Shown one piece after another: positions 48,332-61,700 of a DNA stretch of 64,000 nt. Origin of the DNA: Notospermus geniculatus. Its lineage: Eukaryota > Nemertea > Pilidiophora > Heteronemertea > Lineidae. Where the stretch lies: contig NMRB01000077.1 in NCBI GenBank assembly GCA_002633025.1, positions 686,436-750,435 on the forward strand, written 5' to 3'. Within the stretch, counting starts at the first letter, position 1. The number at the start of each line of letters is the position of its first letter. The translations under genes were made by a program, and so were the position numbers. The notes beneath the pieces were generated by a model. The model was not told the origin of the DNA. It did not search any database and worked only from the letters and a program-made list of their open reading frames with translations.

Positions 48332-48851
48332 ATGCACCGGTCAATGAGAAGTCTGAACCCCCCCGTTCAGACATTCGACACTTATTCGACACTTGAAGGG
48401 AAACTGTTCGCCAGGAACTCGACACCAGTTCACCCAGAACCACCAGCACTTTCGCCAGGAATTCGACACTGCTTTTTTCTTCAACCCCCAGGACCTCACC
48501 TTTTTTTCGACATCAGTTTGTTGAGGACGCCAGGAATTCGACACACATTGTGGGGGGGGGAGGNATGGGTTTCGTGACGAATTTCTGTCGTCGGACGACA
48601 CGCATTCGACAGCGGCTCACCGGCTCGCCAGGAATGCGACGTTTACGTTGAAATTACTCGACAGGAATTCGACAGTTAGGAAAATTATTTACCTCAGACA
48701 CTCGACGGAAATGCGACACTATATTTTTTGTATTCGCCAGGTATTCGACGGTGGAGCAATTTTCGTTCGTCCAGAACTCGACGCCAAAGAGGCGTCGAAT
48801 TGGCGTCGACCCCTGAACGGGGGGGTTCAGACATCTCATTGACCGGTGCAT
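48332..48851. mobile_element. 520-bp TIR element with internal attcgac repeats
   Basis: The termini gcaccggtcaatgagaagtc, continuing gaacccccccgttcag, pair with the complementary right end over about 39 bp. Inside, degenerate ccaggaattcgacac words recur about every 30-70 bp, at least seven times. An N lies at 48564. Confidence 0.9.
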
Positions 48852-50170
48852 CAGCGAATTGCTGTTTTTATGACAAATATTTTATGGCGTTCACACCTCA
48901 TCACGTGCAATGATCTTGTTATTCACCAAGGCCACACAGCCTGGAGGTATGTGGTTCGTTCGAGGGGATGTCACCGCGTTCCTTCACCGTCAATCGAGCA
49001 GATGACTTGATCACTTCCTGCCTAATGACTCATAATCATCGGAGATATTAAACAATACGTGAGACATCAAAGATAAAACATCAAACATGAACAGATAAGA
49101 TAAAGTGCGGATGGCACGTGGCGGATCAGAACATGTCAAGATGAACAGTCATGGATTCCACACGTCGAGGTTTTTCAATCATGTATGAAATGATAACTTA
49201 AGAATTAACCTCGTGATCGGCAAAAACCTCCTTATCGGGGGTCATTCCTGGTTCTTCTGATGACTTATGACATCATTTTACAAAATACGTGTAGTACCGG
49301 TTGTTCCTACAATGAAATCTTTACCCTTTGGTGATAGATGTTTCAGATCATGACATCAACCGGTTCACACCAACCTCAAAGGTGTGAAGAGTTCGATCTT
49401 GTTCCTTTATCACGAGACATATCAACGTCTCCATCATGTGAGTCAGTTTAAAACGCAAACAAGTTCCAACCGAAATTCTGGCTATTTTTTCATGCTTTTG
49501 AAAGTGCCCGGCACGACAGCCGATAGGATGGCTCAGACCATTGCAGTGGGCATTCATGTTTCACATTATTGAACTGATCATATAGATGTGAAAATACCTT
49601 ATACTATATAAACCGTTACCTTCTACGGTATTTCGTTAAAGTTTTCGTCTTTGTCTCCAGATTCGTATGGAAATATCTTCCCAAAGGCAAAGAGCTTGCT
49701 AAATCATAATTACAACGGATTCAAAGAGATGAATATGCATTTCCGGTCTGAACAGATCATCATGTTCTTATGATCGCATATGGAATCCCCATAATTATAT
49801 CATCAAAACCGCTGAGTCATTGTAATCAGTCAGTACGACCATAGCTAGTCACCTTATATTAGCCTTTGTTCAAACAATACCTCTATCACCTCCCTTCACT
49901 GGCAGAAACTGGCACCGACACAGCCCGGGGGATGGGCGGGGAGACATCTTGCTAACTCTGAAAAAGGGTCACTATATCAGATGGTTAGCATTTGGAACCT
50001 GAGGTTAGTATCGCTGTTCTGAGTTAACTTTCTGAATATGGAGAATTCATATGTCCGGCAGTCAACTTTCAAGCAAGTGCAACATAAAGGGCAAAACTTC
50101 GGGTTGTCGCGCTCGGAAGGTTGAAGATGTCATCAAATATTTGCTTGATGAAGGTTCATTCATCTATCCT
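48852..50170. other. No gene recognised
   Basis: Short frames only. Confidence 0.4.
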
Positions 50171-50176
50171 TCTTGG

Positions 50177-50436
50177 AAACAGGCATTAGTGACAAACTTG
50201 GGTTCAGAAATAATGAGTACTCCCAGAGATTTCGTTCCCGTAAGTTTCGTTTCGTTGCAGGCATTAGTGACGAACTTGGGGTTCACAAATAATGAACACT
50301 CCCAACATACATGTATTTACTTCCTTGCACGTTTCGTTTTGTTGCAGGCATCAGTAATGAATTTGGGTTCACAAATAATGAACACTCCCTAGAGATTTCG
50401 TTTCCTTGCAAGTTTCGTTTCGTTGCAGCTTTCCTC
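50177..50436. repeat. About 80-95-bp repeat, three copies
   Basis: caggcattagtgacgaactt, then aataatgaacactccc and cgtttcgttgcag, recurs near 50180, 50255 and 50345. Small indels between copies shift the frames. Confidence 0.85.
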
Positions 50437-51813
50437 AGTACGATTATAACAATTAGCCCTTTTACTCGCCCCCTCAGGTTTTACCTCAAGTTGAAGGATG
50501 GTTATTTATCAGAGTCAATATTGAGTCTCCCTGCAGGTCCCAGGAAGACCCTACAGCGTGATAACACCTTATCGCTGCTTGCAAACCCGTAGTCCCGTTT
50601 CCGCCCACAATTTGTCTCAGAAACCATTTCCGCTCATCACGTGGTAATCTCAGCCGCAAGAGGAAAGCCCGGCTCCGCACGTGAGGCGGACGGTACCTCT
50701 CCCGAGAGAGGGCTACCTTCCCTCGAGGCCTGCCTGACTCATTCCATGACTGGCCATCATACTTCTCAGTTAAAATAATATTATTATTTATGCTCATTGT
50801 TTACTAAATACGATCTGTAATTAATATCTTATAGCTATATGAGTCACTTTGCTTTCTGAACGCCATTTAATTGCTGCTGTATGCATTGTCATCTAATGAG
50901 CATAATGATGGACGTAAACTACAGCAGACAATTACCAAAACAATTTGTTTGTATTGGTCAGTGCCAAATGTCTCTCCCGTGGAGTGCATGCAACCTTATT
51001 GGTTCGACATGTTTGCTGTAACAACAAAAAGGAAAGCATCCCGCAATGATAAACATGTATCGCCACAAATTACTGCTTGGCACAACATTCAGGTGTTCTG
51101 GTGAACGCTTCAGGAATTGAAACATGACTTTCGAGAGAAAAAGTGTTGCTGAGATTTTCACTATCTTTCGCATGCAGGAGAAGCGTGCTCCCTGAAACAC
51201 AAAGTCTTTGGAGTCAGAAAGAAATAGTAAAAAAATGGACAACATTTGAACAACAAACCCGAGCAAGAAATATTTTTTGACCCTGTGTATACACCAGCCG
51301 ACAAATTAGCTACATTTTTACAACTCCCTGTACACACCAGGCAACATTTGCTCAACATGGGATACGAGATATGCTCCGGCCTCTGCCCTTTTGTAGTTTT
51401 ATTGTAAATTTAATATTTTCATCGAAAATAAATAAAAATACAAAGTCACAAAGTTATATGGGAAAAGGTGTCCAAATTGGCGGCCATATTGGAATCCAAG
51501 ATGGTGGCTCTCGGGGGCGACTTCGCCGGGCCTCCCGTCCTTAAATGAAAACTATTGGTCCAAACTACATGTAGGCCTACATCTGGGCCAAATTTGGTGC
51601 TTTTATCACAAAATGAACGATTTGGCCATTTTTCGGGCCAAAGCCTGGGGTCAACAAAGCATTTCATATCCCATCCAGCCTGATCTGACACACTGACTTT
51701 TTGGGAGGCTGCAAAAACTATGTTATCGTCATAAAATCGACTTGATATTTCACACACATACGTACAGACATATACTTTAACATATAAAAATGGTCTCACA
51801 ACAATCAAAACTT
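50437..51813. other. No gene recognised before the gap
   Basis: No sequence resembling the second helicase cassette of ASCC3 is found here on either strand. Only short unrecognised frames are present. Confidence 0.45.
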
Positions 51814-52683
51814 NNNNNNNNNNNNNNNNNNNNNNNNNNNNNNNNNNNNNNNNNNNNNNNNNNNNNNNNNNNNNNNNNNNNNNNNNNNNNNNNNNNNNNN
51901 NNNNNNNNNNNNNNNNNNNNNNNNNNNNNNNNNNNNNNNNNNNNNNNNNNNNNNNNNNNNNNNNNNNNNNNNNNNNNNNNNNNNNNNNNNNNNNNNNNNN
52001 NNNNNNNNNNNNNNNNNNNNNNNNNNNNNNNNNNNNNNNNNNNNNNNNNNNNNNNNNNNNNNNNNNNNNNNNNNNNNNNNNNNNNNNNNNNNNNNNNNNN
52101 NNNNNNNNNNNNNNNNNNNNNNNNNNNNNNNNNNNNNNNNNNNNNNNNNNNNNNNNNNNNNNNNNNNNNNNNNNNNNNNNNNNNNNNNNNNNNNNNNNNN
52201 NNNNNNNNNNNNNNNNNNNNNNNNNNNNNNNNNNNNNNNNNNNNNNNNNNNNNNNNNNNNNNNNNNNNNNNNNNNNNNNNNNNNNNNNNNNNNNNNNNNN
52301 NNNNNNNNNNNNNNNNNNNNNNNNNNNNNNNNNNNNNNNNNNNNNNNNNNNNNNNNNNNNNNNNNNNNNNNNNNNNNNNNNNNNNNNNNNNNNNNNNNNN
52401 NNNNNNNNNNNNNNNNNNNNNNNNNNNNNNNNNNNNNNNNNNNNNNNNNNNNNNNNNNNNNNNNNNNNNNNNNNNNNNNNNNNNNNNNNNNNNNNNNNNN
52501 NNNNNNNNNNNNNNNNNNNNNNNNNNNNNNNNNNNNNNNNNNNNNNNNNNNNNNNNNNNNNNNNNNNNNNNNNNNNNNNNNNNNNNNNNNNNNNNNNNNN
52601 NNNNNNNNNNNNNNNNNNNNNNNNNNNNNNNNNNNNNNNNNNNNNNNNNNNNNNNNNNNNNNNNNNNNNNNNNNNNNNNNNNN
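51814..52683. other. Assembly gap (870 N)
   Basis: Run of Ns just 3' of the last recognisable ASCC3 exon. The true size may differ from 870. Confidence 1.
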
Positions 52684-52798
52684 TTAAAGTTTACTCGAAT
52701 CCTGAAACATTTCAGTGATTTCGTAAAGATATTCATTATAAAAGGGCTTCAGGATGGGACACTAGTCCGCAGCACCCAGTGACCTTGAGGACACTTAC

Positions 52799-55700
52799 CA
52801 GTGTGAGGTGGATGCCTCTCTGGCAGGATCAGGTGTTGGAATGAAATCGGACACATCGCCTCTGACCCTAGCCATCTGTCAGATATCGCCCTCACGTAGT
52901 ACTGGGTCGGGAGGGGTTCAAAGATTGGGATGGTGAACACAAGCTGTTGATCCTCCTGCTTCAAGACCTACAATGTCAGAAAAAAATGTTGACGATAACA
53001 TTTGGTAATACATGTAGTTAGCTGGTATTTACTGGGGAACTGAAAACCAGTTGAAATCGACAGCAGTATGACTCTGAACATTCATCATCATAATGCTGAC
53101 AAACTCACTTGTTTCTTCTGCAGCACGAAATATTCGCTATGATAAATGTGGTTATGGTCAGGGTCCTCCACCCAGATCCAGAACGCCTCCGACGTATTAC
53201 CATGAACGCGATCATTCCATGTAAATTCCGGCACAATCATCAGCCTCACTCTCAGAACTGTCCGTGTAATTGGCTGGATTGTGGCTTCGAGTGACAAAGC
53301 CGGGACTTCGCTGACGCATTTCTTGATGACCGTCCCCATGCGGACGTGCCGCACCATGTGTCCTGAAACACAAAGATATGGTAATGATACGATGGGTCAT
53401 AGGAATAAAGACTAGTAAATACTTTTACTTGAATTTTGCAACACAAATGCACAAGGCAATGCTGTACAAATCTGAGGTAAAAGCATTTGCTAGTCTTTAT
53501 TCATATGACCCTATGACATGGGAAAAGATGAACTTCACTGACGAAAACTCTCCCAAAATATTATGATTTTCACGATCTTATCGCAGCTGTTGGCTCATCA
53601 ACTCACCAATTTCCTTAGCATCCATTTCTGCAAGGCTCGATAATGTCAGCCGTCGCTCCTCTATCTTATGGAGGATCTCCGGTCCCAGGATATGGAACTG
53701 TCTAAGTGGGTGTTCAAATCCCCAAAGTCGCTTGTCAATACACTTGCTGAGAGTGAGAAGACGTCCAGCCATGATGGGCATTCCTTTCTTCAGGGCCATT
53801 TCAAACAGTGCCCGTACGATACGACCAGCGTTCTGGAGAAAAGGGTGACAGACACAACTAATGAAAATTTCAACAATATTTCTGCAGGTTCCTCTTGATT
53901 TTACAATGAAAGTATTTCTTTTTCAATTTCAATCTGACTCTACAGGGTAGCTCAATGAAAATGTCCCCCGAAAAACTGAGCATTAAAGATAATGTATCAC
54001 GACTTCATTGTTTACATAAATGTTTGTAAACATGGATATTTACATTATGTTAGGCCCTATTTTGGAGTTTTGGGACATGCCAACCCACCAAATTGAATAC
54101 TTTTGGAATCAACAGAATTTCTAGAGGGGCATGCCACCAACAAATTACTCGTAAGACAAAGAAAGATTGTACATAAACAAACAAAATGTAAATAAACAAT
54201 GAATTTCGTGGCCTGCGAAAATACCCATGATACATTATCTTTAAGAGAAGTACTGATATTTTGGGGACATATTATAGATCACACTGTATTAGGAGACTAA
54301 ACTAGTAAAACATTGAGAAAAGACAGACAAAACTTACCTGAGCAACGTAGGCACTATCAGACACGAGAGAGAAGCCATCCACATATCCTCTGGAGATGTA
54401 CGTCTGCAGGAGGATGTTCACCTTCCCGTGCGGGTTCTCAACACCACCACCAACTGTCATGTGACAATCGTCATGAAAATGGCGTTCCATCTCTTCAAGT
54501 TCTTCATCGCGCACCTATGGAAACAGGGAAATCATTGAGTAGTTGTAATCACATGCGAAGGAAAAGAAAATCATGTGATGTTGGATAATTGGCAAAATGA
54601 CCAACATCAGACAAGTTCATATTTACGTTTTGAACCAAGTCAAAAGGCAGAATCCAGTGTTCCCTCCGCCAATTTTCACTCTAGTCATTGAGGGCTATGA
54701 GCTGGGTGACAACGAAAAAATGGCCAATTTGTTGATTTTCGCAAGGATTTTCATGAAAATACAGGAGTGACAACAGGAAGACCCCAAAGCAACTACTGTA
54801 AAGCAAGATAATTTCGCGGCTGGAAATTTTCGCGAATCAAGAATTATAGACATATTCCCGGCAGGATATTTTCGCGAGTCTCTGCCATTTTTTTCATTTT
54901 TTTTTCACGGACCGAATTTATCACTTGCGTGTACTCATATTCGCGACAGGAAATTTTCGCGACTCATACACTCTCGCGAAATTCGTGAAAATTTCCTGCA
55001 CGCGAAATTTTCCTGCTTTACAGTAATCCTGTTCAAATTCTATGGGAATCTTACAGAATCTACAATCAATACCTTGATTTGTTGAAATTCCTGCGCATGC
55101 GACACCATCCCAACGACATCTGCTTCTGTCATGAGCGGCACGAACTTCTCATTGATCACCTCCATGGTTTCGTACTTAATATAGAAATGACTGGCTGTCC
55201 TCCCCAAGTCTGTTGCCGACATGTATCCCGTGCGTTCATTGAATCTGATCATCTCAGCCTTGTCGAGAGCCCTCCCTATAAGAGATACACAATCAGATTG
55301 CAATGGCTGTTCCCAACAAGTCTGATGGCAGTGTTTCCGTCAGAGGGGGGATGGGGGGGATGAATCCCCTCCTCAAAAATTTCAAGGAGGGGATATCCCC
55401 CCCTCAAGTTTGCAGACTAACCTTTTTCAAATATCAATAGGAACCGCACTGTTGTATCACCCGCACTGGCGATTTTTGGGGCCTTTTCGCGGAAAAAAGT
55501 CGCGGGTCTTATGCCGAAAAATACGGTACCTTGATTTGTTGAAATTCCTGCGCATGCGACACCATCCCAACGACGTCTGCTTCTGTCATGAGAGGCACAA
55601 ACTTCTCATTGATCACCTCCATGGTTTCGTACTTAATATAGAAATGACTGGCTGTCCTCCCCAAGTCTGTTGCCGCCATGTATCCCGTGCGTTCATCGAA

Positions 55701-58700
55701 TCTGATCATCTCAGCCTTGTCGAGAGCCCTCCCTATAAGAGATACACAGTCAGATTGCAATGGCTGTTCCCAACAAGTCTGATGGTCTTTCAAACTCTTC
55801 CGATCAAGTTTGATGGTCTTACAAACTCTTCTGATCAAGTTTGATGGTCTTACAAACTCTTCTGAACAAGTTTGATGGTCTTACAAACTCTTCCGATCAA
55901 GTTTGATGGTCTTACAAACTCTTCTGAACAAGCTTGATGGTCTTACAAACTCTTCCGATCAAGTTTGATGGTCTTTCAAACTCTTCTGAACAAGTTTGAT
56001 GGTCTTACAAACTCTTCTGAACAAGTTTGATGGTCTTGCAATGACTCTTACCAACAAGATTTGGCATCCACCGACTTCCATTTATTTGTGAAGACAGACT
56101 CTCAACGAAGCTGGCCTAGCCAGTGTCATGACCTAGAATGATGACACCTTACCTGCGATGACGATGAGGTCTCTCCTGTGATTATCCAAGTTGGGGTCCT
56201 TCGACAGAGTATCATATGGCAGACCATAGGCTAGGGGGTTACAGCGCATCCTGACAAACAAGTACGTGTAGCTTAGCCACTTCACAGCTTCATCGACGTT
56301 TGTTACAGTTCCAAGTGAGATCTGAAAATTTAATGTACCGGTAAACAACATGAACATATTTTCCACAGCTGTGCTACTATGGGTCATTCCTTTATCCCTA
56401 TTATGTGCAAAACCGAGACATTAGATCTACCGGAAACGCAAATTCAAGACATACCTCTGCATTAAGGTTATCCCTCAAGCTTGCTGTAAACTGACTCTCA
56501 ATAGGATTCTGGCGTGTTAGCAGTGAGAGGTAGTGAGCCAGTTTGGCCTGGGCTGTGATGATTGTAGCGTGACCAAACTTGTCAAACTGAGGTCGGCCAG
56601 CACGGCCGAAAATCTGGAGCACATCAAGTATGCCAAGATCTACGAAGGACCCCTTCCTAGCATCGTACAGGTCAGTACCCTGAAGTAGAGCGGGAGTTAT
56701 TATGTGTGAGTATACACATCAGCCATGCACACAATCTGCAATTACTGAAAGTTCTTTTTCATTAAAGTGAAAAAGCAGAGTTGAAGATGGTGTGGGAATA
56801 GAGCAATATGTCACTGTCATACCTTGATGATAACAGCATGAGCAGGCAAGTTGACACCCCAGGCTAGAGTAGCGGTGCACACCAGTGTCTTCACAAGTCC
56901 AGCACTGAAGTATTTCTCCACCAGATTCCTATCCTGTCGCAACATGCCGGCATGATGGATTGCAAATCCATCAGGGAAGATTTCTCGTAGTTCCTTATTC
57001 CTAGATTTGCTGATCTGAAATCACAATTTGTTGAAAAGAATTAGGAACTTGTTAGGATACCACAGTCATGGTTGTCACTTCTTGTCCGAATAAATGGCTA
57101 TAGTATCCAAAGTTTCCTTCTTGACTTGTGTGTTCCCTTGTCATTTTCCCCTGACCAGGCTCACAAATTTTTGAAGTTTAAAATCATTTGGAGACTGCCC
57201 TTGAAAACTGCCAATGGCCATGCTCATGAAACTTAAAATCAAGTCATGGCGTGAATTTGAAATCACAACAATTTTCAAGGTTTTGGTAGCCATACACACA
57301 AATGTGACCCATCACCACAAAACGAGTATGGTACTACATGTAAGTCGCTCTGAAGTTGGCAGGTTGAGACCAACGTTTTGTCAATTTCAGTAGGCCTAGG
57401 CGTACTGTCTGTCTTTTGTAAAATTTGAGTGATTACATTTCTTCCTTTATCTCCTGGGGTTGTTTTAGTTCATCCTGGTTCACATCTTGTACGACTTGTA
57501 CCTGATTTGATGTGATGGTTCACAAATGTAGTAAATGGCATTAAAGATCAACACACCTGTTTCATTGCGTCGCCATATTTTGGATCCTGCTCAGCTAAGA
57601 ACATGGATATGTCTCCCTGATTCTTGGCCATTTCCCTCAGCAGCATGGCAGTTCTAACCGTCTCATTCCTCGCATGGACGAACACCATGACTTGTTCTCC
57701 TCGCCTGACTTGCTCCAGGACTTTATCATAACAGACCCGATTCATCTTGTGCAGCATGTCCACAGTGTTGGTACTATTGATGCCTAGATGAAGTGAAAAG
57801 GCACAATAGATCAGATGTCATGGTCATCTCAAAAATGCACCGACTTTGGTCTATAGAATACCATTCATCATTTTAACGGCCCCTTTCATCTTAGTTTTTT
57901 TTGGCAATTTAATGCACATGCACTTATCTGCTGGGCAAAATAAACATGTGATTGGAAAAAAGTGTGACTTTCCCTATCAAAAGTTCATTTGCATAACCCT
58001 ATAGCAATGAAGGTAGTAGCGGGCCGTCAAAATGATAAATACATACTGTAAACAGTGAAATTTCCGCGACACTAAAAATTGGCGAATTTATCATTTTTGA
58101 AAACCGCGAAGACTAATTTCCGCGTTTACCTTCATAATTCAATGGAAAATGCATAAGGGTTGGTATTTTCGCGCTGTTTAAGTTCGCGTTTCGGCCCATG
58201 ACCGCGAAAATTGTGAAAATTTTACGGTTTACAGTATACAGATATGTGCTGTGGCCACATTTGAGACACGATCTGTCTGACTTTCATTCCAGAAAGTGTT
58301 CTTTTCACAACTTACCAATGAATGTCATTCCAAGGGGCACAGGTCTGAATCTCCCATCGAAGAAGAATAAGCCTGTGTATGGATTGACGTTGAGGAATCG
58401 AGCAACATCGAGGTAATTGGGAAGTGTAGCTGACAATCCAACAATTCGTATCATATTTTGAGACGATTCAACCTGAAGAAAATGACAATAAAATAAGTTG
58501 CAAATTCATCAAGAATTCTGGATTAATATCAATGCAATGCATCAGAAGTTCAGGCAAATCGCCCACAAGCCACAGAAAGCCAAAACCAACAGTGAAGTTC
58601 ACAGATCTTGGGCAAATTTCACAGAATAACCATGCTGTTGTGCTAGCTCTTTGAAGAACACAAACACCATTTTCCGATGAAACGTTAAACTAAGTTTTTT

Positions 58701-61700
58701 GAGATAACACAGTTTTTCTAATCATTGGTACATAAGGGTTCTACCTGCCGCAGGGTCCTAGCCACTAAACTTTCAATTACTGGTCCTCTGTCGTCATTCA
58801 GCAAGTGAACCTCATCGATGATCAGCAACTTGACGAGTTGTGTGAGGGCGACATCTCCTGTGCTTTTCCTGGTTACCACATCCCATTTTTCAGGTGTAGT
58901 TACCAGCATCTGAAAAAAACACAAAGAATTTCTCTAATCTCAGCTGCTGCAAATTACCACTTCAATGAATTCTGCAGTTGATTCTCTTTATGGCCTTAGA
59001 TTAACTGTCAAATTACAAACCTGTGTTTTTAGAATTTCCTGTTTTGTCAGCTGCATATCCCCTGTCAACTCTTTGACTACGATATTGAGTGGCTCGAGCC
59101 TCTTGCCAAAGTTCCTGACCATTTCAGCTGCCAGGGCTTTCATTGGGGCAACATAAACAATCTGAGAGAAAAAAATATCAACTTCAGAACAGATAGACTA
59201 TCAAAAGAACTATTCTGAAAACAGGACATAAAGATGCAATATAAAACTGACTTTAACCTGTTCATTGATACATCTTCAGGCCCCCAATATTCAAAGGTTT
59301 GCCTCACCAGGTGTCTCTCCAACCCTTCCCAGGTTCAACACTAGGAATTACTGTTTTATTTCCATGCCAAGGGTCACTGAAGAGATTTCCAACGGCACGA
59401 CAGGAACTCCAATACCCACCCTCCAGCACAGGGGTCCAAAATGATCTTCTCTGTTGATCTTCCTTTACATTGTAGGTATGGGTTTAAGGATGTCAATATC
59501 TGATTGAACAACTAAACCTGGATTCACCAGTACCAGTATACTTCAGGAGGTTTACACACCTTAAATTCATCTTTCTTGATGACACCTTGGGAGAGATGCT
59601 GCTTCAGTTCATGAAGCACTGCTAACATGGCAATATTTGTTTTACCCGCACCAGTGGGGGCACAGATCAACAAGTTTTCATTGGTCTTGTATGCCGTTGC
59701 GAAGACCACAGACTGGATCTTATTCAAGGTCTTCATCCCCTGAAATGCTAGTTGGCCTATCTGAAATTAAAAAGGCAAAGATGTTACCGCACAACCAAAG
59801 TGAAATTCCACCCTTTAAAGGGTTTCAAGTCCCCCTCATTAAACATGATCTCATCTACTAGTGGTGTGAAGGCAGCAAAACTGACAGGTGGTGACACATG
59901 TCTCAGTTCATTGGGAAAAAAATCCCCTTTAATTTTGAAGGGAGTAACGTATAACATACCTCATCCAATGACGATATCGGAACAAGTGTTTTGCCGACGT
60001 TCGTAGGTGGTGGATCACTCGGAGGTATGTTCACTTCTTCATGTGTCTCCTTTGTCTTTCGAGTAAAACCTTCAGGTAGCACCATCTGCAAATGAACCAA
60101 CTGCAGAATCAGACAAAGGGATATGATGGCACGAATACATCTTTTCTGGAAGATACATCTCCCAGCTCTTGCTGATAATATGAACTGAACTATTATATCG
60201 GACCAAGGACATCCAATCCATCTGAAATCCGCCATGCTACATGGGGCAGATTGAAAATGTGCCAGCAGAATGAAGTCATAAGCAGTCCACAGAAGAGAGT
60301 CAACCTAATACCATTTCAGATAAAATGTTTAGGCCAGACTTTTTTTATTTTTCGGATTACGGATTCGCCGACGTTAGTTTTTGCCAAAACAGAAAAAAAA
60401 TAAAATTCAGATATTCATCTTTTTTTATTTTTATTTTCCCTCCGAACTTGAGCTTCGCCCCGGTTACTGGGCCAGAAAAAATAAAACCATAAAATTTACC
60501 TAGCGTACGTTGTTTCAAAGGTCTCTCTCCAGCCTCCGGCCATGTGCGATGGCATGGGATTGTAAAAAAAAACATTTTCAGCGGCTTTGAACAGACCTGT
60601 CCGAGTCCTCATCTGGCAAATTTTATTTTTCTTCATCCTCCGACATAGTCTGCAAGGAATTGAAACCTATTCCCCGACAAAAAAAATAAAAATTGTTCTT
60701 CCTGCAATTTTTATTTTTATTTTTATTCCATCCTCCGACATTTCCTGAACAAGAAAAAAATCCGTAATCCTAAAAATAAAAAAAGTCTGGCCTTACATTG
60801 GAAAATTTCCAAATTTCCGAAATACCTTTGTTCCACTGATGAACGCAGATGACTTCCTTGCTTCAATGTTCTGGTCAAAAACATATGGATAACCTTCAAA
60901 TTCTGGGAAATTACCACTTTTTCCTGCACGGCTGAACAAAGGGGCAGTCATGGCTTGATGAAGTGCCTGTTCCCTGTAAGCACACACAAAATGTAGAAAC
61001 ATGGGAAAGTCATCCATAATTGTACCATGGGGATATTTTCTTTTGGGAAAGAGTATGAGAAGAAAGTCCATTCACGACAATTTACCTCTGAGCTCGAAGT
61101 TGTTGTGGGTCCATAAAAAAGTCATTATTCTGCTCACTCTCCTGGCCTCCATCTTTCCTTGAAAGTTTCTTCTCTTCCTTTCTCATCAACTTCTTCATGG
61201 CTTTCTCCTCAAAAGTCTGAAAATATTTATTTAGCTTAAAATTAGCTTAAAGTGGACCTTAGAGTTAAGGACGCTTTTGGAATACGGGCCATAGACATTG
61301 AGTGTCAGATGAACAATTACCTCAACTGTTACTTGACAGCCATAGTTGGGTCTCTTATCCTTGGGAATTTTCACAGCTTGAATGATCCGGGACTGTGGCT
61401 CTGGATTCAAACTGTCCACAGTAATCTTCTGTAACTTGGGTCGGTGTTGAAACAGACTCTGGATAAACTCAAACCGGTCAAATCCAAGCAAGTCGAACAA
61501 CTCATTTTGAAGTTCATCATCTGTCTTCGCGGACTTCAACAAATTCAAAATAGTGGAAGCCATCTCATTTACAGATATACTGTCATGAGAGAAGTAGTTT
61601 TCAACTTGAAACACGAGCCACAGGCCAGTGCCTGGTTCATCTTCATTGTGGTCTTTCACTCCTTGAGGTGCTGCTGCAGCAGGCATAGTGTACTTGAAGT

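Noticed and set aside
51446-51808. 120-codon minus-strand ORF as the continuation of ASCC3 past the gap
   Set aside because: The translation has no similarity to the second helicase cassette and begins beside the gap by chance.
55340-55400. Extra ASCC3 exon between the two exon 14 copies
   Set aside because: The segment is a G/C-run inverted repeat (cccctcc/ggagggg) with no coding similarity.
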